Of a stretch of DNA of 64,000 bases, positions 49,913-58,708 are shown piece by piece. Within the stretch, counting starts at the first letter, position 1. Every line of letters starts with the position of its first letter. The notes beneath the pieces were generated by a model that worked only from the letters and a program-made list of their open reading frames with translations, was not told where the DNA came from and did not search any database. A program made the translations under genes and the position numbers. The stretch comes from Azospirillum agricola. GTDB lineage: Bacteria; Pseudomonadota; Alphaproteobacteria; Azospirillales; Azospirillaceae. The stretch covers positions 62,001 through 126,000 of the forward strand of contig NZ_JAGINM010000009.1 in assembly GCF_017876095.1 (NCBI RefSeq), in the 5' to 3' direction.

Positions 49913-52267
49913 ATGGATCGGTACCGAATGCCTGCCGCACGCTCCCGCTGGTCGGCCCGCCTTCTCGGCGGATTGGCGGCCCTGCTTCTGCTGGCCCTGT
50001 CCTGTGGATTGTCCGCGCCCGGCTTCGCCGCGGCCCCCGCCGCCGGCGGGGCGCCGCTCCCCGTGGCGGCCCCGTCGGCATCCGGCGGCACGCCGGTCGC
50101 GGCCGGCGAGCCGACGATCCAGCAGCTGGAGGCGATGGTCTCCACCCTGGAGAATCCGGAGGCGCGGACCCGGCTGGTCGAGCAGCTCCGCGCGCTGGTC
50201 GCCGCGCAGAAGGGGCTGACCCAGGCCAAGGAGGCGGAGGGCGAGTCGGCCCTGCCGCAGACCATCGGCGCCAAGGCGCTGTCCTTCCTGGCCGAGCGCA
50301 TGGACGTGGTCAGCCGGCAGCTCGTGCAGGTCGCCAACGTCTTCGCCGACCTGCCGGGCGCCATCTCCTGGGTGCAGCGCCAGATCGAGGATCCGTCGGC
50401 GCGCGAGCGCTGGGTGCAGATCGGCATCCAGCTCGCCCTGATCCTCGCCATCGGGGCGGTGGTCGGGTTCGGCGTCCGCCGGCTGCTGAACCGGCCGCGC
50501 CACGCGCTGGCCTCCCGCCCGGTCTCCTCGACGCTGGTGCGCATCCCGCTGCTGCTCGGCCGCGCGCTGCTGGAGCTGGCGCCGATCGTCGCCTTCATCG
50601 TCGTCGCCTACACCATCCTGTCGGTGACGGAGCCGGGGCCGCGCGTGCGGCTGGTCGCGCTCGCCGTCGTCAACGCCACCGTGATCATCCAGGTGCTGCT
50701 GATCGGCGTGCGCCTGCTCTTCGCGCCCGATGCGGCCAACCTCCGCCTGATCCGCACCAGCGACGAGGGCGCGCGCCGGGCCTACATCTGGACGCGCCGC
50801 CTGATCGCCGCCGCCGTCTACGGCTATTTCCTGGCCGAGGGCGCCTATGTGCTGGGCCTGCCGCTCGGCGCCTACGGGGCGCTGCTGAAGCTGCTGGGCG
50901 TGGTGATCGCCGGCATGCTGATCGTGCTGATCCTGCAAAACCGCGTCGGCGTCGCCGAATGGATGCGCGGCAACCCGCTGTCCGGCAACGGCGACCCGCT
51001 GACCACCGCCCGGCGCGAGGCCGAGGGGCAGGGGGCGGTGCTGCGCACGGCGCGGCGGCGCTTCGCCGACATCTGGCATGTGCTGGCGATCCTGTATGTG
51101 GTCGTCACGCTGGGCGTCTGGGTGCTGAACGTCTATGGCGGCTTCGAGTATCTCGCCCGCGCCACCGCCATCACCGTGGTCGCGGTCGCCGTCGCCCGGC
51201 TGCTGGTCGGCGGGCTGAACCGCACCCTGCGGCGCGGCCTGCGCATGAACCGCGAGATGCAGGGCACCCTGCCGCAGCTGCACGAGCGCGCCTATTTCTA
51301 CCTGCCCATCGTCCAGCGCTTCGGCAAGACGGTGATCTGGGTGGTGGCGCTGGGGGTGGTGCTGAACGGCTGGGGCATCGACACGCTGGCCTGGGCCGAG
51401 TCGGCCATCGGCCGGCGCATCGTCGGCAGCGTCATCTCGATCAGCCTCCTGCTGGCCGGCGCCGTGGTGGCCTGGGAGGTCGTCAGCGCGATGATCGAGC
51501 ATTTCCTCGCCTCGACCGACCGCAACGGCACGAAGATCGAGCGCAGCGCCCGCATGCGCACCCTGCTGCCGCTGCTGCGCAACGCCTTCCTGATCCTGCT
51601 GGTCACGATGGTGTCGCTGATCACGCTGTCGGAACTGGGCGTGAACATCGCGCCACTGCTGGCCGGCGCCGGCGTCGTCGGTCTGGCCATCGGCTTCGGG
51701 TCGCAGACTCTGGTCAAGGACATCATCACCGGCCTGTTCATCCTGTTCGAGGACACGGTGTCGGTCGGCGACTCGGTGGACGTCGGCGGCGGCCATTCCG
51801 GCACGGTGGAGGCGATCTCGATCCGTTCCATCCGCCTGCGCGACGGGTCGGGCGCCGTGCATTCCGTGCCGTTCAGCGCCGTGACCACGGTGAAGAACAT
51901 GAGCAAGGACTTCTCCGTCACCCTCTTCAACGTGACGGTGTCCAACCGCGAGGATCCCGACCGCATCATCGCCGTGCTGAAGGAGATCGGCGCCTCGGTG
52001 CAGGCCGAGCCGCAGTTCGCCGCCGACATCCTGAACCCGCTGGAGGTGCTGGGCGTCGACAAGCTGTCGGACACCGGCATCAACATCCTGGCCCAGTTCA
52101 AGACCCGCCCGACCCGCCAGTGGGGCGTCGCCCGCGAGTTCAACCGCCGCATGAAGAAGCGGTTCGACGAGCTGGACATCTCCATGCCGACCCAGTCGAT
52201 GCAGCTCGTCGTCGGCCAGAACACCCACGACCGCGCGCTGGCGGAGGCGCTGAGCCAAGGGTCCTGA
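49913..52267 (+). CDS. MscS-family mechanosensitive channel
   Basis: A 784-residue inner membrane channel with a signal-like N-terminus (LLGGLAALLLLALSCGLSAP), a periplasmic/linker region, about ten hydrophobic helices and the conserved pore and beta-domain: LGVNIAPLLAGAGVVGLAIG, FGSQTLVKDIITGLFILFED, DSVDVGGGHSGTVEAISIRS. It probably releases solutes under osmotic downshock. Start may be ATG 49913 or 49928. A short hairpin (52293-52318) follows. Confidence 0.9.
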   Translation: MDRYRMPAARSRWSARLLGGLAALLLLALSCGLSAPGFAAAPAAGGAPLPVAAPSASGGTPVAAGEPTIQQLEAMVSTLENPEARTRLVEQLRALVAAQKGLTQAKEAEGESALPQTIGAKALSFLAERMDVVSRQLVQVANVFADLPGAISWVQRQIEDPSARERWVQIGIQLALILAIGAVVGFGVRRLLNRPRHALASRPVSSTLVRIPLLLGRALLELAPIVAFIVVAYTILSVTEPGPRVRLVALAVVNATVIIQVLLIGVRLLFAPDAANLRLIRTSDEGARRAYIWTRRLIAAAVYGYFLAEGAYVLGLPLGAYGALLKLLGVVIAGMLIVLILQNRVGVAEWMRGNPLSGNGDPLTTARREAEGQGAVLRTARRRFADIWHVLAILYVVVTLGVWVLNVYGGFEYLARATAITVVAVAVARLLVGGLNRTLRRGLRMNREMQGTLPQLHERAYFYLPIVQRFGKTVIWVVALGVVLNGWGIDTLAWAESAIGRRIVGSVISISLLLAGAVVAWEVVSAMIEHFLASTDRNGTKIERSARMRTLLPLLRNAFLILLVTMVSLITLSELGVNIAPLLAGAGVVGLAIGFGSQTLVKDIITGLFILFEDTVSVGDSVDVGGGHSGTVEAISIRSIRLRDGSGAVHSVPFSAVTTVKNMSKDFSVTLFNVTVSNREDPDRIIAVLKEIGASVQAEPQFAADILNPLEVLGVDKLSDTGINILAQFKTRPTRQWGVAREFNRRMKKRFDELDISMPTQSMQLVVGQNTHDRALAEALSQGS

Positions 52268-52292
52268 CGCGAAAGACCGGCGAGCGCCCTAC

Positions 52293-52318
52293 GCCGAACG
52301 AAACATGAAACGTTCGGC
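52293..52318 (+). terminator. Short hairpin after the MscS gene
   Basis: GCCGAACG (52293-52300) pairs with CGTTCGGC (52311-52318) around loop AAACATGAAA. There is no T-tract, so a role in termination is only possible. Confidence 0.35.
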
Positions 52319-52398
52319 GGGCCCGCGCGTTTATTCCCCACGGCCGTTCCCTCGCGGGACGGCCGGTCCGGGACGACGCGGCGTGGAGTGGACGTTCG

Positions 52399-52869
52399 AT
52401 GAGCGAGGTGTTTTCCCGTTTCGCCCGCTGGATGGAGCAACTGTCCGGACGGCCGGGCGCCTTCGTCACCGCCTTCGGCGTGGTGCTGCTGTGGGGCGCC
52501 ACCGGGCCACTGTTCCACTTCTCCGACACATGGCAGCTGGTCATCAACACCGGCACGACGATCGTGACCTTCCTGATGGTGTTCGTCATCCAGAACGCCC
52601 AGAACCGCGACACCCAGGCGATCCACCTGAAGCTCGACGAGCTGATCCGCGCCAGCAAGGCCGCGCGCAACGGCATGATCGATCTGGAGAATCTGCCGGA
52701 AAGCGATCTCAGGAAGGTCAAGGACAGCTTCGAGAAGCTGGCCAGGACCGCCGACTGCCTCGACCACCGGATCGACGAGAAGGTCGAGAAGGCGGTCGAG
52801 CGCGAGGTGGAACGCGAAGTCGACGAGGAATTGACCGAACGCGGCCTCACGACCGACGGCCGGGGCTGA
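52399..52869 (+). CDS. Low-affinity iron permease family protein
   Basis: A 156-residue protein of the Iron_permease family: PGAFVTAFGVVLLWGATGPL and TIVTFLMVFVIQNAQNRDTQ are two membrane helices, then AIHLKLDELIRASKAARNGM. A charged C-terminal end (EKAVEREVEREVDEELTE) may form a coiled coil. The bacterial function is not proved. ATG at 52399. Confidence 0.88.
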   Translation: MSEVFSRFARWMEQLSGRPGAFVTAFGVVLLWGATGPLFHFSDTWQLVINTGTTIVTFLMVFVIQNAQNRDTQAIHLKLDELIRASKAARNGMIDLENLPESDLRKVKDSFEKLARTADCLDHRIDEKVEKAVEREVEREVDEELTERGLTTDGRG

Positions 52870-52887
52870 CGCCCCGCCTCGCCGACC

Positions 52888-53430
52888 CTATCCGGCGGGG
52901 GCCGGCGGGCAGGGCGGGCGGCGCCACGCCCGCAGCGCCTCGTCCAGAGCGCGCGCGAAGGCCGTCCGCTCCGCCGGCGACAGGAAGGCGCCGACGCCGA
53001 CCGACTGCCCGTGCGAGGACAGCGTGACCCGGGGCCCCTCCGCCGACCGCTCGTCGTGGCTGACCCTCAGCCAATGGGGATGGAAGCGCCAGCGCCGTTC
53101 CGGCGCCTTCCAATGGACCCGCTGCACCGTAAGCTCGGCCTCGGTCAGGCGGACGCGCTCGTACTGGCGGGCGGCGCGGTAGTTCACGCGGAAGGCCAGC
53201 CACAGCACCAGCACGTCGAGCCCGCAGAAAGGGATGACCGGCCACGCCCCGTTCGCGGCGAAGACGCCGGCCACCATGAGATTCAGCAGGATGACGACGC
53301 CCATCAGCGTCCGGAAGCCGCCGCGCCCCAGGCTGCGGTGGGGGTGGAGGATGGCGTCGAAGAACAGGCGGGACGGTCCGACGCTCGCGGATGCATCCCC
53401 GGGCGTGTCGGTTGGCCGGTCGCTGGGCAT
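52888..53430 (-). CDS. DUF2244 membrane protein
   Basis: A 180-residue protein with two central membrane helices (TLMGVVILLNLMVAGVFAAN and VIPFCGLDVLVLWLAFRVNY) followed by ERVRLTEAELTVQRVHW and a cytoplasmic domain with GPRVTLSSHGQSVGVGAFLS. The pattern is DUF2244, common in alphaproteobacteria beside cytochrome oxidase or nth genes; function unknown. ATG at 53430. Confidence 0.85.
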   Translation of the reverse strand: MPSDRPTDTPGDASASVGPSRLFFDAILHPHRSLGRGGFRTLMGVVILLNLMVAGVFAANGAWPVIPFCGLDVLVLWLAFRVNYRAARQYERVRLTEAELTVQRVHWKAPERRWRFHPHWLRVSHDERSAEGPRVTLSSHGQSVGVGAFLSPAERTAFARALDEALRAWRRPPCPPAPAG

Positions 53431-53521
53431 CGGCGGATGGTAACGGAGAAGCCCCGGCGGAGAAACGGCGCGATCGGGGGATCGCGCCTCGCGTTCAGCA
53501 CGCCGACGTCATGCCGCGACC

Positions 53522-53947
53522 CTACGCCGCCCGCGACACCAGCGGAATCACCCCGCCATGGAGCACCCAGGCCATGGCGCTCCCGCAATCCGCCTCGAAG
53601 CCGTCGGGCTGGACGAAGATGCGCACCTGATCGTCGGTGCCGGCCTCGATCATCGCGTCGGCGAGGACCGACGCCCATTGCCAGTCGCTGAGCAGGATGG
53701 CGCAGCGCTGGTGCCCGCAGGTCCGCGCCAGCCGCATCAGCCCGACCAGCAGCTCCGGGCGGAAGCCGCCCTCGGCCTGGAAATGGTCGAACTCGATCAG
53801 GCTGGTCCAGGCGCGCTTCTGAAGGGCGTAGGCCGCGCATTCATGCTCAACCCGGCGGATCAGCGTGTCGCGCTGCCCGACGGAAAGGGCGCCCTGAAGC
53901 CGCAGACGCAAGCCCCAGTCCAGCACCTCCACCTGGAAGCTTCCCAT
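53522..53947 (-). CDS. Uncharacterised protein (141 aa), possible STAS-like fold
   Basis: Begins MGSFQVEVLDWGLRLRLQGA and alternates strands and helices (SLIEFDHFQAEGGFRPELLV, RCAILLSDWQWASVLADAMI, VRIFVQPDGFEADCGSAMAW). This pattern recalls STAS/SpoIIAA-like proteins, but I do not see a diagnostic motif. ATG at 53947 was chosen. Minus strand, divergent from nth. Confidence 0.6.
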   Translation of the reverse strand: MGSFQVEVLDWGLRLRLQGALSVGQRDTLIRRVEHECAAYALQKRAWTSLIEFDHFQAEGGFRPELLVGLMRLARTCGHQRCAILLSDWQWASVLADAMIEAGTDDQVRIFVQPDGFEADCGSAMAWVLHGGVIPLVSRAA

Positions 53948-54187
53948 GTCCGCCTTCTCCCCCAGCCCGGGACCGAGTCCCGCCGCCATCGCCGCCGATC
54001 AAGACCGCCGCCAATCGTTTCGGAAACGGTTCTTTTTCTTGGGCGTCCGCCGAACAAACCGGCGACGATCACAGGAATAGCAAAACGGAGAACCGGACGA
54101 AAGGCCGGATTCTTTACGAAATCTGTCGAAGCATGTTGACGCTCAAGGAAACCACTGCCGGTTTACACGAAGGAGACTCGAAATGTG

Positions 54188-54289
54188 ATGAAATTCGCGA
54201 AAAATATACTCCGCTTCCCGGCAATCCGCCGCCCCGGCGCAGCCGCCGCTGGCCGGGGCGGCGGCTTGCGGCTATGCTCGCGCCCATGA
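54188..54289 (+). CDS. Possible 33-aa upstream ORF of nth
   Basis: Encodes MKFAKNILRFPAIRRPGAAA plus 13 more residues and its stop overlaps the nth start (ATGA at 54286-54289). An AGGAG at 54171-54175 is best spaced for an ATG at 54183 that is followed at once by TGA; 54188 is the next ATG. It could be a leader peptide or chance. It fills most of the 53948-54285 gap, which is otherwise AT-richer than its surroundings. Confidence 0.25.
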   Translation: MKFAKNILRFPAIRRPGAAAAGRGGGLRLCSRP

Positions 54290-54921
54290 AGCCCGTCGCC
54301 ATCCAGGAATTCTTCCGCCGCCTCGCCGCCGTCAACCCGGAACCGCGGAGCGAGCTGGAGTACGTCAATCCCTACACGCTGCTGGTCGCCGTCGTGCTGT
54401 CGGCCCAGGCGACCGACGTCGGCGTCAACAAGGCGACCGGACCGCTCTTCCGCACCGTCACCACGCCGCAGGCGATGGTCGCGCTGGGGGAGGAGGGGCT
54501 GCGGGGCTTCATCAAGACCATCGGCCTGTTCAACACCAAGGCCAAGAACGTCATCCGCCTGTCGGAGCTGCTGATCGAGCGCCACGGCGGCGAGGTGCCG
54601 TGCGACCGCGAGGCGCTGGAGCAGCTTCCCGGCGTCGGCCGCAAGACCGCCAACGTCGTCCTCAACGTCGCCTTCGGCGTGGAGACCATCGCCGTCGACA
54701 CCCACATCTTCCGGGTCGGCAACCGCACCGGGATGGCTCCCGGCAAGACGCCGGACGCGGTGGAGGCGAAGCTGCTGAAGGTGGTGCCCAAGCTCTACCG
54801 GCGGCACGCGCACCATTGGCTGATCCTGCACGGCCGCTACGTCTGCAAGGCGCGCAAGCCCGACTGCCCGGTCTGCACGGTCGCCGACCTCTGCGCCTTC
54901 AAGGACAAGATCATCGCCTGA
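54286..54921 (+). CDS. nth: Endonuclease III
   Basis: DNA glycosylase/AP lyase for oxidised pyrimidines. The 211-residue protein has LLVAVVLSAQATDVGVNKAT, the HhH motif LEQLPGVGRKTANVVLNVAF with catalytic Lys, VDTHIFRVGNRTG with catalytic Asp, and a C-terminal 4Fe-4S loop (CKARKPDCPVCTVADLC). ATG at 54286 (MKPVAIQEFF); ATG at 54274 is possible. A TATGCT at 54273 would give a leaderless transcript. Confidence 0.96.
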   Translation: MKPVAIQEFFRRLAAVNPEPRSELEYVNPYTLLVAVVLSAQATDVGVNKATGPLFRTVTTPQAMVALGEEGLRGFIKTIGLFNTKAKNVIRLSELLIERHGGEVPCDREALEQLPGVGRKTANVVLNVAFGVETIAVDTHIFRVGNRTGMAPGKTPDAVEAKLLKVVPKLYRRHAHHWLILHGRYVCKARKPDCPVCTVADLCAFKDKIIA

Positions 54922-55023
54922 CGGGCGCGGCTCCCGGTTTTTCCGCCGCGCCGGGCTCTTCTCATGAAAACGCCCGGCGCGGCGGGTGCCGGCCGGGCGC
55001 GTTCGGGCGCGGGCGTGCGACGG

Positions 55024-55869
55024 TCAGATGGCGTCCGCCGGAACCGCGACCGGGATCTCGACCGGAGCCGGAGCCGGAGCCGACGTCGGTGCCGGGGCGG
55101 CGGCATTGGGGGCCGCGCTGTAGATCTGGATGTCGCCGCGCAGCTGGCCGCCGGCCTCGACCGCCAGCTCACCATACTTGATCGAGCCGGTGATCTTGCC
55201 GGTCGAGCGCACGGTCAGCCGGCCGCGCACGGCGATGTCGCCCTCGAAGCGGCCGCCGATGTCGGCCTCGTCGATCTCGACCGAGCCCTTGAACAGGCCG
55301 CCGTCGGCGATCTCGATGGAGCGGCCCTCGCGCAGCTTGGCCTCCACCGTGCCCTCGACCACCAGCACGTCGCAGGAGCCGATCTCGCCCGAGAGCGAGA
55401 TGTCGCGGCCGACGATCAGGCGGCGCTGCTCCGGCAGGGGAGCCAGCGGGGCCGCCGCCGGGGCACCCAGCGGCGCGCCGAGCGGGGCGGAGGGGTTGCC
55501 GAGACCGGCCGGCTGGCGCGGGGACACGCCGGGGACGTCGACGGTGCGGCGCGGCACGTCGGTCTTGAAACCGGCGCCCGGAAGGGACGGAACGGTCGGG
55601 GGCTTCGGGCTGCTGCTGTTCATCTCGGGTCCCTTGACGGAAGGCGTCGGAGCGGAAGAGGGGGGCTGGGCGGCGGCCAGGGCGGCGCTCATGCCTCCAG
55701 CCGGCGCGGGTGCTGACGCTGGTTGGGGAGCGGACGGCGCGGGCGTCGCCAGCGAGGCCAGGGGCGACAGGGTGGTGGCCGGCTCGGCGGGCCGGGCGAC
55801 GGGCGCGGGAGTCGCGGCGACGCTGTCGGGTTTGGGCGCGGCGGGCGGAGTCTTTCGTCCGAACAGCAT
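55024..55869 (-). CDS. Bactofilin-family cytoskeletal protein
   Basis: A 281-residue protein with a long Pro/Ala-rich, probably disordered N-terminus (about 1-140), a bactofilin beta-helix domain (RRLIVGRDISLSGEIGSCDV, DIAVRGRLTVRSTGKITGSI) and a Pro/Ala tail. Bactofilins form filaments that place cell-wall or appendage proteins; target unknown here. The ATG is at 55869. 123 bp separate its start from the EI24 gene stop. Confidence 0.9.
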   Translation of the reverse strand: MLFGRKTPPAAPKPDSVAATPAPVARPAEPATTLSPLASLATPAPSAPQPASAPAPAGGMSAALAAAQPPSSAPTPSVKGPEMNSSSPKPPTVPSLPGAGFKTDVPRRTVDVPGVSPRQPAGLGNPSAPLGAPLGAPAAAPLAPLPEQRRLIVGRDISLSGEIGSCDVLVVEGTVEAKLREGRSIEIADGGLFKGSVEIDEADIGGRFEGDIAVRGRLTVRSTGKITGSIKYGELAVEAGGQLRGDIQIYSAAPNAAAPAPTSAPAPAPVEIPVAVPADAI

Positions 55870-55992
55870 GAACGGTGATCCCCAATCAGGAAACGCGGGT
55901 GGGCTGACGGCCGGCGCCGCGCGTGGACACGGCGTTCCGTCGGATCGTCCGGTGAGCCCGGACGCGACCGCGCCGCTAGCGGCGTAACACGG

Positions 55993-56670
55993 TCATCCGG
56001 CCCGCCGCAAGGGGCCTGTCATGGACTGGAGGACATGGACCATGAAGGCACTGGCGACGACCGGGACCAGCAGGTTGACGAAGGGAATCGACGAAAGAAA
56101 GGCGATGATGACGCCGGCCAAAAAAGGTTTCAGCGGGTACGACCGCCGCAACGCCCGCGCTTCGCGCCGGTCCATCCGGCGGTGGGCCACCATCTCGAAA
56201 TACTCGCGGCCCAGCAGATAGCCGTTGACCGTGTAGAAGACGACGAGATTCAGGCCGGGGGCGGCGATGTAGAGCGGCAGGGCGACGAGGTTGACCACCA
56301 GCACCAGCGCCAGGAAGCGCAGCGCCGTCCACAGATCGGCCAGCCAGCCGCTGGGGCGCGGCGGCGGCAGGTGGGGGTAGTGGCGGGCCTCGACCCGGCC
56401 GACCACCTCGTCCAGGAAGAAGCTCGACACCGTGCCGACCGTGGCCGGAAACAGCAGCCACGCCAGGATCAGCACGACCAGCCCGCCCAGCAGGTCGACG
56501 ACGCCGTCGACCCAGACGTTGCCGGTCAGCGGCGTGTGGAACAGCGCCCACCAGACGGAAACGGACAACAGGGCGTAGGCCAGCGCCGAGGACAGCACGG
56601 CGATCCACACCACCCGGCGGGCGCGCGGGTCGGAAAGCTGGCCGAAGGCGAGGAACAAAGCGCGGATCAT
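55993..56670 (-). CDS. EI24/CysZ-like membrane protein
   Basis: A 225-residue integral protein with four to six helices (VVDLLGGLVVLILAWLLFPA, FLALVLVVNLVALPLYIAAP, GVIIAFLSSIPFVNLLVPVV) and the NLVVFYTVNGYLLGREYFEM motif of the EI24/CysZ family. Could be a sulfate channel (CysZ) or a general EI24 protein; no cys genes are near, so I leave the symbol empty. ATG at 56670. Confidence 0.8.
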   Translation of the reverse strand: MIRALFLAFGQLSDPRARRVVWIAVLSSALAYALLSVSVWWALFHTPLTGNVWVDGVVDLLGGLVVLILAWLLFPATVGTVSSFFLDEVVGRVEARHYPHLPPPRPSGWLADLWTALRFLALVLVVNLVALPLYIAAPGLNLVVFYTVNGYLLGREYFEMVAHRRMDRREARALRRSYPLKPFLAGVIIAFLSSIPFVNLLVPVVASAFMVHVLQSMTGPLRRAG

Positions 56671-56753
56671 GCGGGGTTCCGTGTAAGGAAAGGGCGGCGC
56701 CCGCTTATCTACGGTGCCGCCTCCCCGCGTTCCAGGCCGCACCGCCCGATTTC

Positions 56754-56793
56754 CCGGCCACGCCATGCCCGTGCCAAGCGCGGGCATGGCGGA
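56754..56793. repeat. Single-hairpin relative of the palindromic element
   Basis: GCCATGCCCGTGC pairs with GCGCGGGCATGGC around CAA. Same core (ATGCCCGTGC) as the right arm of the elements at 15683 and 37146. Lies between the fabF-like stop and the EI24 start on the minus strand. Confidence 0.7.
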
Positions 56794-56813
56794 ACGGGGA
56801 AACCGACGCCCCG

Positions 56814-58070
56814 TCAGGGCGCCGGGCTGAACAGCAGGGCGGCGTTGGTCCCGCCGAAGCCGAAGGAGTTGGACAGGACGTGGCGGATCCGCCGCTCCTT
56901 GGGAACCAGCGGCACGAGGTCGAGATCGCAGCCCTCCGACGGGTTCTCCAGGTTCAGCGTCGGCGGCGCCACCTGGTCGCGCAGCGCCAGGATGCCGTAG
57001 ATCGCCTCCACCGCGCCCGCCGCGCCCAGCAGATGGCCGGTCGCCGACTTGGTCGAGGACATCGACACCGAGCCGGCCGCCGGCCCGAACAGCCGCTTGA
57101 CCGCAAGAATCTCCACCGGGTCGCCGGCCGGGGTCGAGGTGGCGTGGGCGTTGACGTAATCCACCGCGTCCGGCGCCACGCCGGCCCGCTTCAGCGCGGC
57201 GCGCATCGCCCGGAAGGCGCCGTCGCCGTCCTCGGCCGGCGAGGTGATGTGGTGGGCGTCGCCCGACATCCCGTAGCCCGTCACCTCGGCGTAAATCGTG
57301 GCGCCGCGGCGCCTGGCGTGCTCCAGCTCCTCCAGCACCAGCACGCCGGCGCCCTCGCCCATGACGAAGCCGTCGCGGTCGCGGTCCCACGGGCGCGACG
57401 CCCGCGCCGGGTCGTCGTTGAAGCCGGTCGACATGGCGCGCGACGCGCAGAAGCCGGCGATGCCGAGCCGGCAGATCGCCGCCTCGGTGCCGCCGGCCAG
57501 CATGACGTCGGCGTCGTCCGACGCGATCAACCGCGCCGCGTCGCCGATGGCGTGCGCGCCGGTGGCGCAGGCGGTCACCACCGCGTGGTTCGGCCCCTGG
57601 AATCCGAAGCGGATCGAGACGTGGCCGGACGCCAGATTGATCAGGTTCGACGGCACGAAGAAGGGCGAGACGCGGCGCGCGCCCTTCTCGTGCAGGGTCA
57701 GCGCCGTCTCGGCCAGACCGGGCAGGCCGCCGATGCCGGAGCCGATCATCACCCCGGTGCGCTCCAGCGCCTGCTGTTCGGTCGGGCGCCAGCCGGAATC
57801 GGCGACGGCCTCCTCGGCGGCGGCCAGCGCCAGCAGGATGAAGCGGTCCATCTTGCGCTGGTCCTTGGGCGGCACCACCGCGTCGGGGTCGAAGGCCCCC
57901 TCGCCGGCGGCCGGGATGTGCCCGGCGATGCGGCAGGGCAGGTCGCCGGTCTCGAAGCCGGACAGCGCGCCGATGCCGCTGTCGCCGTTCAGGATGCGGC
58001 GCCAGTTGTGGGCCACGCCGGTTCCCAGCGGAGTGACAGCGCCCAGGCCGGTGACGACCACTCGTCTCAT
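56814..58070 (-). CDS. fabF: Beta-ketoacyl-ACP synthase II type
   Basis: Condensing enzyme of fatty-acid elongation, 418 aa. Catalytic Cys lies in HAVVTACATGAHAIGDAARL, the first His in NAHATSTPAGDPVEI, the second in MSSTKSATGHLLGAAGAVEA, and the glycine-rich end NSFGFGGTNAALLF is present. No acpP or fabG is nearby, so this may be an extra FabF with a special role. Start ATG at 58070 overlaps the stop of the upstream hxlR-type gene. Confidence 0.9.
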   Translation of the reverse strand: MRRVVVTGLGAVTPLGTGVAHNWRRILNGDSGIGALSGFETGDLPCRIAGHIPAAGEGAFDPDAVVPPKDQRKMDRFILLALAAAEEAVADSGWRPTEQQALERTGVMIGSGIGGLPGLAETALTLHEKGARRVSPFFVPSNLINLASGHVSIRFGFQGPNHAVVTACATGAHAIGDAARLIASDDADVMLAGGTEAAICRLGIAGFCASRAMSTGFNDDPARASRPWDRDRDGFVMGEGAGVLVLEELEHARRRGATIYAEVTGYGMSGDAHHITSPAEDGDGAFRAMRAALKRAGVAPDAVDYVNAHATSTPAGDPVEILAVKRLFGPAAGSVSMSSTKSATGHLLGAAGAVEAIYGILALRDQVAPPTLNLENPSEGCDLDLVPLVPKERRIRHVLSNSFGFGGTNAALLFSPAP

Positions 58071-58570
58071 CGAACGTCTTCCCTGTGTTGTGTGCCGGTG
58101 TGGTGTTGTGTGCCGGTGTGGTGCGTGCCCGCATGGCTCGCCATGTCGGCCGCGACCCGCCCGGCGGCAATGGGGCGGCCGCTGTCGCGGTCGACCAGCA
58201 GCGGACGGACGGTCGCCCCGCTGTCCTTGCAGACCAGCCGGAAGGCCCCCTCCGGCATCAGCCAGCGGTTGCCCCACTCCGCCATCGCCAGCAGCACCGG
58301 CAGGAAGTCGCGGCCCTTGTCGGTCAGCCGGTACTCGTGGCGCAGCGGACGCTGCTGGTAGGGGTGGCGCTCCAGCAGCCCGGCCTCGACCAGCGCCCGC
58401 AGGCGGCGGGCCAGCATGTTGGTGGCGAGCCCGACGCCGCGCTGGAACGCGTCGAAGCGGGTGCTGCCGAGCATGGCGTCGCGCAGGATCAGCAGCGTCC
58501 ACCAGTCGCCGACCGCGTCGAGGCTGCGGGCGATGGGGCAGGGGGCGTCGGCGAGGCGGGTGCGCTTCAT
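58067..58570 (-). CDS. HxlR-family transcriptional regulator
   Basis: Winged-helix regulator (167 aa) with the HxlR core: CPIARSLDAVGDWWTLLILR, STRFDAFQRGVGLATNMLAR, HEYRLTDKGRDFLPVLLAMA. The C-terminus carries a repeated HTGTQH. Family members sense stress or small molecules. ATG at 58570 (MKRTRLADAPCP) used; it overlaps the fabF-like start by four bases, so both form one transcript. Confidence 0.88.
   Translation of the reverse strand: MKRTRLADAPCPIARSLDAVGDWWTLLILRDAMLGSTRFDAFQRGVGLATNMLARRLRALVEAGLLERHPYQQRPLRHEYRLTDKGRDFLPVLLAMAEWGNRWLMPEGAFRLVCKDSGATVRPLLVDRDSGRPIAAGRVAADMASHAGTHHTGTQHHTGTQHREDVR
58085..58120. repeat. 18-bp perfect tandem repeat, two copies
   Basis: GTGTTGTGTGCCGGTGTG at 58085 and 58103, with the start of a third unit at 58121. 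It encodes HTGTQH units in the HxlR C-terminus; unit size is a multiple of three. Confidence 0.9.
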
Positions 58571-58647
58571 GGCGGCGACTGTCCCACAGTCACTTTCATG
58601 ATGCAAGCGACCGCCCGGCCGGCGCGCTTGTGAACGCCGCCGCCGCC

Positions 58648-58661
58648 GCTATACTCGCGCC
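58648..58661 (+). promoter_or_regulatory. Probable -10 region of the adenosine kinase gene
   Basis: GCTATACTCGCGCC with a TATACT -10 box (58650-58655) and GC-rich discriminator. No convincing -35 at the right spacing. Start site would be about 47 nt before the ATG at 58709. Confidence 0.4.
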
Positions 58662-58708
58662 GCAACGCGAATCCCTCCCCGACACGCATATCACATCAAG
58701 GAGCGCCC

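Noticed and set aside
49826..52258. 810-codon minus-strand open frame opposite the MscS gene
   Set aside because: Antisense shadow of a GC-rich membrane gene with no plausible domain.
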